The notes beneath the pieces are model-generated. The model was not told where the DNA came from. It worked only from the letters and a program-made list of their open reading frames with translations, and did no database searches. From NCBI GenBank assembly GCA_018224505.1, contig JAGTVD010000257.1, positions 1 to 6,567 on the forward strand: a stretch of DNA of 6,567 bases. The letters are read 5' to 3'. Source of the stretch: Desulfatitalea sp. (GTDB lineage: Bacteria > Desulfobacterota > Desulfobacteria > Desulfobacterales > Desulfosarcinaceae). Shown here piece after piece: positions 1 to 4,678 of this stretch. Position 1 is the stretch's first letter; every line of letters begins with the position of its first letter. The position numbers were made by a program, and so were the translations under genes.

Positions 1-258
1 GCCAGCGCCCGCCAGCATGTGGTGCGGGTCAACATGTTTCGGCCGGCGGGCGCCTATCCACTCTTTTCCGCGCCCGACGTTCACACCCCGTCGGGCATCT
101 ACGAACACCTGGCGGGCCATATGACCTGGAGCGCCCTCAACGACACCCGCCGTCGCCTCCGGCAATACGGCGCCGGCTTCACCCTCCTGGACAAGGAGCA
201 GCTGTGCAGCCAACTGATCAGCCAATATATGGAAGTCAAACAGCGGCAACTGCTGTAG
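1..258 (+). CDS. DUF58 domain protein, C-terminal fragment (gene enters from the left edge)
   Basis: Only the last 85 codons are in the window; the frame is open from base 1 and ends at TAG 256-258. Visible features match the end of DUF58 proteins: a hydrophobic strand (VVRVNMFRP), a segment with PLFS, then IYEHLAGHMTW, a basic helix (RRRLRQYG) and the closing SQYMEVKQRQLL. DUF58 proteins have a von Willebrand A-like fold and are usually encoded beside a MoxR AAA+ ATPase, which is thought to act as their chaperone. The biochemical role is unknown in most species. The gene is followed after 13 bases by a SpoIIM-family gene and then an RDD gene, the usual company of MoxR/DUF58 operons, which supports the call. 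A GTG at 19 is in frame but is internal, not the start. The family call is from memory of the C-terminal pattern, without a search. Confidence 0.8.
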   Translation, partial: ASARQHVVRVNMFRPAGAYPLFSAPDVHTPSGIYEHLAGHMTWSALNDTRRRLRQYGAGFTLLDKEQLCSQLISQYMEVKQRQLL

Positions 259-271
259 AAGATGTGAACCC

Positions 272-1276
272 ATGATCATCGACCTGCGAAAATTCATCCG
301 CACCGAGCAGCCCTACTGGGACGAACTGGAACAGATGCTCACTCGCCACCAGCGCGATCCCTACCGACGCATGGCCTTCGATGAGATCAAGCGGCTGCAC
401 TATCTCTACCAGCGGGCCTCGGCCGACCTGGCCAAACTCGACACCTATGCCACCGAGCGGGGCACCCATCGCTACCTGGAGTCCCTGGTGAGCCACGCCT
501 ACGGCATGATCTACGGCGCCCAGCAGAAAGCGGTGCGCTTCGCACCCGTAAAGTGGTTCTGGCGCACCTTCCCCGGCGCCTTCCGACGCCGATGGGCCGC
601 CTTTGCCCTCAGCCTGGCCATACTGCTGGTGGGCGGCATCTTTGGCGGCGCGGCCCTCGTTATCGACCCGGAGGCCAAGGCAATCCTGATGCCCTTTGCC
701 CACCTGCTGCTGGACCCGGCCGAACGGGTGGCCCAGGAGGAGAATGCCGGGGAGTACGACCGGCTCAAAGGGTCCAAAGGCACCTTCTCGGCCTTTCTCA
801 TGACCCACAACACCCGCGTATCCATCCTGGTGCTCGCTCTGGGCATGACCTGGGGCATCGGCACGGTGGTGGTGCTGTTCACCAACGGCGTGATGCTCGG
901 CGCCGTGGTGGCCGACTACGTGCGGGCCGGCCAGAGCCTTTTCCTGGTCGGCTGGCTGCTGCCCCACGGTGCGATCGAAATCCCGGCCATTCTGCTGGCC
1001 GGGCAGGCCGGTCTGCTCCTGGCCGGCGCCCTCATCGGCATCGCCTCCGCCAAACCCATGGCGGACCGGCTGCGTGCCGTGGTCCCGGATGTGGTTACCC
1101 TCATCGGCGGCGTGGCCCTGATGCTGGTATGGGCCGGGATGGTGGAAGCCTTCTTCTCCCAGTACCATGCCCCGATTATCCCCTATGGCATCAAGATCGC
1201 ATTCGGGGTGGCCGAACTACTCCTGCTGGCACTGTTCCTGCGGTATGCGGGGCGGGGCGTGGAGATAAAAGATTGA
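272..1276 (+). CDS. SpoIIM-family (DUF95) integral membrane protein
   Basis: A 334-residue protein with a soluble N-terminal region of about 108 residues, rich in charged and aromatic residues, then about five predicted membrane segments near residues 109-131, 183-207, 236-258, 270-290 and 308-328. The diagnostic SpoIIM/DUF95 core is present: HNTRVSILVLALGMTWG (from about residue 180) leading into FTNGVMLGAVV, and LLPHGAIEIPAILLAG (about 230-245). SpoIIM was named for a Bacillus engulfment protein, but homologues are common in non-sporulating bacteria beside MoxR, DUF58 and RDD genes. No sporulation role should be read into this one; the function is unknown. The ATG at 272 follows the DUF58 stop by 13 bases with only a weak GAAG-like ribosome site. 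The stop TGA (1274-1276) shares its A with the next start codon, which suggests translational coupling. Confidence 0.88.
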   Translation: MIIDLRKFIRTEQPYWDELEQMLTRHQRDPYRRMAFDEIKRLHYLYQRASADLAKLDTYATERGTHRYLESLVSHAYGMIYGAQQKAVRFAPVKWFWRTFPGAFRRRWAAFALSLAILLVGGIFGGAALVIDPEAKAILMPFAHLLLDPAERVAQEENAGEYDRLKGSKGTFSAFLMTHNTRVSILVLALGMTWGIGTVVVLFTNGVMLGAVVADYVRAGQSLFLVGWLLPHGAIEIPAILLAGQAGLLLAGALIGIASAKPMADRLRAVVPDVVTLIGGVALMLVWAGMVEAFFSQYHAPIIPYGIKIAFGVAELLLLALFLRYAGRGVEIKD

Positions 1277-2049
1277 TGCATCATACAGCCGCAACCCCTT
1301 TTCACCTGCTGCCCATCCGCACCCCCGAAGGGGTCTACTTCTCCCTGCCCCTGGCCGGCCCTATCAGCCGCTGCATGGCCTGGCTGCTTGACGCCGCTTG
1401 TCTGATGGCCTTTGCCAAAATGACCGAGGCGATCGTCGCGCTGCTGGGCATCTTCAGCCAGGACCTCTCCCGCGCCATATCCATCCTGCTCTATTTTATG
1501 TTCTTCATCGGTTACGCCATGGTCCTGGAGTGGTTCTGGAACGGCCAGACCATCGGCAAGCGCCTGTTCCACCTGCGGGTGATGGATATCCGCGGCTTAC
1601 AGTTGCGGCCCAGTCAGATCATCATCCGCAACCTGTTGCGGGCCGTGGACAGCCTGCCGCTGTTCTATCTGGTGGGCGGTGTAACCTGCCTGGCAAGCCG
1701 TCACGCCCAGCGCCTGGGCGACCTGGCCGCCAACACCATCGTGGTCCGGACCACCCGGCAAAGCGCCCCGCAACTCGATGCGGTGCTCGCACAGGTCCGC
1801 TACAACTCACTGCGCGCCTATCCCCATCTGACCGCCCGCCTGCGCCAACACGTCATGCCGCCCGAGGCCGATGCGGCTTTGCAGGCCCTGCTGCGCCGAG
1901 ACGCCCTGGCACCCGCGGCGCGTGTGGACCTGTTCGCCACCATGGCCAACCTGTTCAAACAAAAGGTGACTTTTCCCGCGGAGGTGCTGACCGGCATCTC
2001 CGACGAGCAGTATGTGCGCAATGTGGTGGACCTGCTTTTCCGGCGGTAG
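1276..2049 (+). CDS. RDD-family membrane protein
   Basis: A 257-residue protein. The family pattern is clear: R32..A35...D39 in the first membrane segment, GQTIGKRLFHLRVMD (from residue 90), then RNLLRAVD (118-125) before another membrane segment, and QRLGDLAANTIVVR (from residue 145). Roughly three membrane segments are seen (about 34-57, 68-90, 120-140). A soluble, mostly helical tail of about 100 residues follows. RDD proteins are small membrane proteins; some have been linked to ion or substrate transport, but most are uncharacterised. I chose ATG 1276 because it overlaps the upstream TGA, has GGAG at 1261-1264, and places the RDD motif at the normal distance from the N-terminus. The frame is open much further upstream (to about 553), but that part only shadows the SpoIIM gene. 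This is probably the last gene of the operon, as a stem-loop covers its stop codon. Confidence 0.88.
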   Translation: MHHTAATPFHLLPIRTPEGVYFSLPLAGPISRCMAWLLDAACLMAFAKMTEAIVALLGIFSQDLSRAISILLYFMFFIGYAMVLEWFWNGQTIGKRLFHLRVMDIRGLQLRPSQIIIRNLLRAVDSLPLFYLVGGVTCLASRHAQRLGDLAANTIVVRTTRQSAPQLDAVLAQVRYNSLRAYPHLTARLRQHVMPPEADAALQALLRRDALAPAARVDLFATMANLFKQKVTFPAEVLTGISDEQYVRNVVDLLFRR

Positions 2050-2062
2050 GTCGGCCGGAAAA
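2036..2062 (+). repeat. Stem-loop across the stop codon of the RDD gene
   Basis: A perfect 9-bp inverted repeat, TTTTCCGGC (2036-2044) and GCCGGAAAA (2054-2062), with a 9-base loop that contains the TAG stop (2047-2049). Neither strand has a T-run after the stem, so it is not a standard intrinsic terminator. It could protect the 3' end of the operon mRNA or help a Rho-dependent stop. The structure is read directly; the role is inference. Confidence 0.5.
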
Positions 2063-2173
2063 ACAACAGCATGCTTGCGTCATAAGTGCGAGTTCAGGTA
2101 ATAACGTTCAGCAGTTCCGGATGAAAAGAAGATCGATCGCTCCTCATAAAAGATGATGGGGGTACCGGGTCCA

Positions 2174-2758
2174 ATGAACAATGATAGTAGGCCGCGCTGC
2201 ACATGGCCAGGCGATGATGCATTGATGTTGCGTTACCATGATGACGAATGGGGCGTACCGGTGCACGATGACCACAGGTGGTTCGAGTTTTTGCTGCTCG
2301 ACGCCTTCCAGGCCGGGCTTTCCTGGAGAACGGTGCTGCACAAACGGGAGGCGTTTCGCAGGGTCTTTTACGACTTCGATCCCCACAGGATCGCGCGCAT
2401 GTCGGACCGGGCGTTGACCAAGGCCCTCGCAGACCCGGCCATCATTCGCAACCGGCTCAAGATTCATTCGACGGTGCGCAACGCGCGCGCCTTTCTCGAT
2501 CTGCAGGCGGAAGTGGGCTCGTTCGACACGTTCATGTGGTCTTTTACCGAGGGCCGGGTTATCCATAACCGCTGGACGCGCGCCGACCAGATTCCGGCCG
2601 TTACCCCTCTTTCCGACCAGGTGAGCAAAGCCCTGAAAACCAAAGGATTTTCATTCGTGGGCAGCAAAATCTGTTATGCATTACTCCAGGCATCCGGGGT
2701 GGTCAACGATCATCTGGTGCACTGCTTCAGACATGCCGAACTCATCCAGGCGCCGTAA
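2174..2758 (+). CDS. tag: DNA-3-methyladenine glycosylase I (Tag)
   Basis: A 194-residue protein that aligns over its whole length with E. coli Tag (187 residues, recalled from memory). Tag removes 3-methyladenine from alkylated DNA as the first step of base excision repair. The zinc-site residues of the family are all present: C9 and H22 (in YHDDEWG) near the N-terminus and H180 and C184 (in NDHLVHC) near the C-terminus, each offset by five from E. coli. QAGLSW (46-51), WSF, LSKALK-like and GFSFVGSKICY segments are also conserved. The position of E. coli Glu38, in the base-binding pocket, is Asp43 here, a conservative change. I chose ATG 2174 because it leaves a short lead before C9 and has GGGGG at 2158-2162. 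The in-frame ATGs at 2153 and 2156 would add at most seven residues and lack a clear ribosome site. It lies 124 bases after the RDD gene and is probably transcribed independently. Confidence 0.95.
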   Translation: MNNDSRPRCTWPGDDALMLRYHDDEWGVPVHDDHRWFEFLLLDAFQAGLSWRTVLHKREAFRRVFYDFDPHRIARMSDRALTKALADPAIIRNRLKIHSTVRNARAFLDLQAEVGSFDTFMWSFTEGRVIHNRWTRADQIPAVTPLSDQVSKALKTKGFSFVGSKICYALLQASGVVNDHLVHCFRHAELIQAP

Positions 2759-2766
2759 GCTTTGAG

Positions 2767-2795
2767 CCAACCATTGAGTGCCGGCGCTCTGTTGG
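2767..2795. repeat. Hairpin in the convergent tag/bzaF junction
   Basis: Nested inverted repeat: CCAAC (2767-2771) pairs with GTTGG (2791-2795), and inside it GAGTG (2776-2780) pairs with CGCTC (2785-2789), including one G-T pair, around a CCGG loop. No T-run follows on either strand. It lies nine bases past the tag stop in the 114-base gap between two converging genes, so a role in 3'-end formation is possible but unproven. Confidence 0.4.
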
Positions 2796-2829
2796 TCTGG
2801 AAAAGCAATGATCGCTCGGCCGGCCATGC

Positions 2830-2867
2830 ACAACCGCTGATGGTACATCTCAGTTGTGATCCATTTT
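2830..2867 (+). terminator. Weak candidate terminator downstream of tag
   Basis: On the + strand, ACAA (2830-2833) and CTGA (2837-2840) pair with TCAG (2850-2853) and TTGT (2854-2857), leaving a three-base bulge and a nine-base loop. GATCCATTTT follows, giving only a short T-run. It is located where the tag transcript should end, but the stem is weak. Confidence 0.25.
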
Positions 2868-2872
2868 GCGCC

Positions 2873-4183
2873 TCAGACCCGCTTATCTTCACCGATATCC
2901 TGGTTGAACACCTCCATACCCTTCTTCATGGCGCAAAAATCACCGCACATGGTGCAGGTTTCCGACTGCTCCGGCCTTCTGCTCGCCCGAATCATATTGG
3001 CAACTTTTGGAAAAAGCAGCAGATCCTGCAAATCGTCCCAGCGCATATCCCGCCGCGCCATAGCGGCAAACTTGTCACGGTTTCGCCGTTCGGGATATTT
3101 GCTCAGATCGCCGATGTGCACGGCCAGGCGCGTCACGCGCACGCCTTCGCGCACGTCGGCCTCGGTGGGCAGGGCCAGGTGTTCCGCCGGAGTGATATAG
3201 CAGATCAGGTCAGCGCCATGACGGGCCGCGGTCGCGGCGCCGATGGCGGCGGTGACGTGGTCGTAGCCGGCACCCACATCAGTGGGAATCGGTCCCAGCA
3301 CGTAGTAGGGGGCGTGACCGCTCATCCGCTTTTGCAGCATGATATTGCCGGCGATTTCGTCCAGCGGCACATGGCCCGGTCCTTCGACCATGGTCTGACA
3401 GCCCATTTCGCGACCGATCTCAGCCAGCTCGCAGTTGATAATCATTTCGGCCATCTGAGCCCGGTCATGGCTGTCATGGATCGCCCCGGCCCGGATACCG
3501 TTACCCAGTGAGAGTACCGCGTCGTATTTTTTCATCAACTGGCAGACCCGGTCAAACTGTTCGTAAAGGGGGTTCTCCTTTTTGTTGATGTCCATCCAGG
3601 CCACCATGAAAGTTCCGCCCTTGGATGCAAGGCCGCCATAGCGAAACCCCTGTTTCCTCAAGCGCCGGATGGTGTACTGATTGATACCGCAGTGAATGGC
3701 CATGAAGCTGAGGCCGTCGGCCAACTGCTGCTCGATGAGGTCAAAGAGGTATTCGGGGTCCAGTTTGGCCGGGTTGCGGGTCTTGCGGATCGTCTCCTTG
3801 AAGGCCTGGTAAAGCGGTACGTTGCCCACCGGTCGGGTGGTGGCCGCCAGCACTGCGCCTCGCACGGCATCCAGATCACCAGCGGCAGACAGCTCCATGA
3901 GCGTATCGGCGCCCTCCTCTTCGGCGGCCATCGCTTTGCGCACCTCAAGGTCAATGTCACAGATATCCGACGATGTGCCGATGGAAGCGTTGACCTTGGT
4001 GCGCAAGCCCCAGCCGATGCCAACGACCTTCTGCCCCTTTCGCAGCGGGTTGTTGGGAATGACGATCCGGCCTTTGGCCACGCATTCGCAGATGGTGGCC
4101 GCATCGATCTGTTCGTCGGCGGCCACCGCCTGCATCTGTTCACTGATGATACCTTCCCTTGCCAGCTCGATTTGGGTCTTCAT
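2873..4183 (-). CDS. bzaF: ThiC-family radical SAM enzyme, probable 5-hydroxybenzimidazole synthase (BzaF)
   Basis: A 436-residue ThiC-family protein. ThiC converts 5-aminoimidazole ribotide (AIR) to the thiamin pyrimidine; its paralogue BzaF converts AIR to 5-hydroxybenzimidazole, the lower ligand of some cobamides. Family features: GLRTKVNASIGTS near residues 59-71, the metal-site histidines H271 (EGPGHVP) and H335 (TPAEH) 64 residues apart, and the C-terminal cluster cysteines C410, C413 and C417 for the [4Fe-4S]/SAM site. The BzaF call rests on two things. The gene sits behind a cobalamin riboswitch, not a TPP riboswitch, and two loops nearly invariant in ThiC are altered: SLGDGLRPG reads SLGNGIRAG (225-233), and TDIAPGYDH reads TDVGAGYDH (301-309). 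ATG 4183 has AAGGGA five bases upstream. No thiamin genes or other bza genes lie alongside. Confidence is near certain for the ThiC family and about 0.8 for BzaF. Confidence 0.85.
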   Translation of the reverse strand: MKTQIELAREGIISEQMQAVAADEQIDAATICECVAKGRIVIPNNPLRKGQKVVGIGWGLRTKVNASIGTSSDICDIDLEVRKAMAAEEEGADTLMELSAAGDLDAVRGAVLAATTRPVGNVPLYQAFKETIRKTRNPAKLDPEYLFDLIEQQLADGLSFMAIHCGINQYTIRRLRKQGFRYGGLASKGGTFMVAWMDINKKENPLYEQFDRVCQLMKKYDAVLSLGNGIRAGAIHDSHDRAQMAEMIINCELAEIGREMGCQTMVEGPGHVPLDEIAGNIMLQKRMSGHAPYYVLGPIPTDVGAGYDHVTAAIGAATAARHGADLICYITPAEHLALPTEADVREGVRVTRLAVHIGDLSKYPERRNRDKFAAMARRDMRWDDLQDLLLFPKVANMIRASRRPEQSETCTMCGDFCAMKKGMEVFNQDIGEDKRV

Positions 4184-4188
4184 GGGGG

Positions 4189-4204
4189 TCCCTTACCTCG
4201 GGAC
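4189..4204 (-). promoter_or_regulatory. Ribosome binding site of bzaF, within a small hairpin
   Basis: Reading the minus strand, GTCCC and GGGAC can pair (5 bp) around the loop GAGGTAA, so the purine-rich ribosome site (GAGG in the loop, AAGGGA running into the 3' arm) lies inside a hairpin just upstream of ATG 4183. A further 6-bp hairpin (GGGTGG/CCGCCC with a three-base loop) lies upstream at plus-strand 4213-4227. These might tune translation, but they are short and could be chance in GC-rich DNA. Confidence 0.4.
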
Positions 4205-4230
4205 GGGGCTTCGGGCGGCATCCACCCAAT

Positions 4231-4273
4231 AAAAAACCCCGGACCGAAAAATAGATTTTCAGCCTGGGGTTTT
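4231..4273 (-). terminator. Intrinsic terminator between the cobalamin riboswitch and bzaF
   Basis: On the minus strand AAAACCCC (plus 4273-4266) pairs perfectly with GGGGTTTT (plus 4240-4233). The inner part CTGAAAAT against ATTTTTCGG continues the stem, and the 3' arm runs into six T residues (plus 4236-4231). This is a classic Rho-independent terminator placed after the aptamer and about 47 bases before the start codon, as expected for transcriptional riboswitch control. A competing hairpin that would break it is possible: CTTGGTGGT (plus 4288-4280) can pair with ACCCCAGG (plus 4270-4263), with one bulged T, and would serve as an antiterminator. Confidence 0.88.
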
Positions 4274-4296
4274 ACCTTCACCACCAAGACACATCA

Positions 4297-4509
4297 CTTC
4301 ACGGCAGGTCTTCTGACTTGCGGATCGTCCTACCGGCCGCCCCTTCCCATACCGTTTCGTCAGGATCGTGGTGTCCGCTCAGAAAAGCATCCTTGCGAAC
4401 ACGTTAACGGCACAGTGGTTTCGGCAGCTTTCGTCCCCGCTCACAGCGACGGGTTCGTCCCGGATTCGCACCGGGTTCCCTATTATCCCTTAACAAGGGC
4501 ACCGTAAAG
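4297..4509 (-). promoter_or_regulatory. Cobalamin (B12) riboswitch aptamer
   Basis: All landmarks of the cobalamin riboswitch are present in order on the minus strand. P1 is formed by CTTTACGG (plus 4509-4502) and CCGTGAAG (plus 4304-4297), 8 bp with one G-T pair. Then come GGTGCCC, the conserved AAGGGATAATAGGGAA block, the hairpin CCCGGTGCGAATCCGGG, GACGAACCCGTCGCTGTGA, GGGGACGAAAGC, CCACTGTG, GGGAAGG, and the B12 box AAGTCAGAAGACCTGCC (plus 4319-4303). The element is about 213 nt long, normal for the full-length adenosylcobalamin-type class. It lies between a promoter-like sequence and a terminator, upstream of the ThiC-family gene, so bound cobalamin should lower that gene's expression. 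Family assignment is from the conserved boxes; no covariance model was run. Confidence 0.95.
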
Positions 4510-4561
4510 CATCTGGTATGCACCACCCGACATGACTGGATGGTCACCAATGAATCGCCGC

Positions 4562-4590
4562 AATTTATAAGAAACTTCAGCGCCTGTCAA
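4562..4590 (-). promoter_or_regulatory. Candidate sigma-70 promoter for the riboswitch-bzaF transcript
   Basis: The minus strand carries a perfect -35 TTGACA (plus 4590-4585), followed by the AT-rich TATAAATT. Possible -10 hexamers are TATAAA with a 15-base spacer or TAAATT with 17. Transcription would start near 4555, about 45 bases before P1 of the aptamer. It lies in the gap after the helicase stop, which fits separate transcription of bzaF. Confidence 0.6.
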
Positions 4591-4602
4591 CGACAGTTGA
4601 AG
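4575..4602. repeat. Nested dyad overlapping the -35 box of the bzaF promoter
   Basis: CTGTC-AAC-GACAG (4584-4596) is a perfect 5-bp inverted repeat overlapping the -35 hexamer. Outside it CTTCA (4575-4579) and TGAAG (4598-4602) form another pair. It could be an operator for a repressor acting in addition to the riboswitch. No known operator matches, and chance is possible. Confidence 0.3.
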
Positions 4603-4678
4603 CACGGAATGGAACCGCGGCTTGTTGATCGATCCGCCCCGTGGCCGGAGCATCACCCCAATGTTGCAACTTTAAGGA
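4603..4678. other. Intergenic remainder between helicase stop and bzaF promoter
   Basis: I see no gene, RNA or clear terminator for the helicase here. An imperfect dyad with arms GATCCG (4629-4634) and CGG-GATGC-like sequence is too irregular and lacks a T-run. The palindrome GATCGATC (4627-4634 region) is probably incidental. Confidence 0.3.

Noticed and set aside
236..1168. 310-codon open frame on the minus strand opposite the SpoIIM gene
   Set aside because: Its translation is rich in G, H and Q with no fold-like pattern; it is the antisense shadow of a well-supported membrane protein in GC-rich DNA.
553..1275. Upstream in-frame extension of the RDD gene
   Set aside because: The extension runs through the SpoIIM gene in another frame and is Pro/Arg/Gly-rich; the RDD family starts where ATG 1276 puts it.
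2068..2110. Promoter for tag (TTGCGT with TAATAA, 18-base spacer)
   Set aside because: Both hexamers match the consensus poorly; the sequence cannot support it.
1398..2156. 252-codon + strand frame over the RDD gene
   Set aside because: Out-of-frame shadow with low-complexity composition; the RDD frame has clear family motifs.
2153..2173. Alternative tag starts at ATG 2153 or 2156
   Set aside because: Possible, but no clear ribosome site precedes them and the extra residues have no counterpart in E. coli Tag; ATG 2174 was preferred with modest certainty.
2762..3511. 249-codon + strand frame opposite bzaF
   Set aside because: Antisense to the strongly conserved ThiC-family gene, with no recognisable motifs.
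3692..4507. 271-codon + strand frame opposite the bzaF 5' half and its riboswitch
   Set aside because: It crosses the complement of the riboswitch and terminator, which explain this region far better.
4184..4560. TPP (THI-box) riboswitch, the usual leader of thiC
   Set aside because: No THI-box core (CTGAGA with ACCTGAACCTGAT-like blocks) is seen; the landmarks match the cobalamin class instead.
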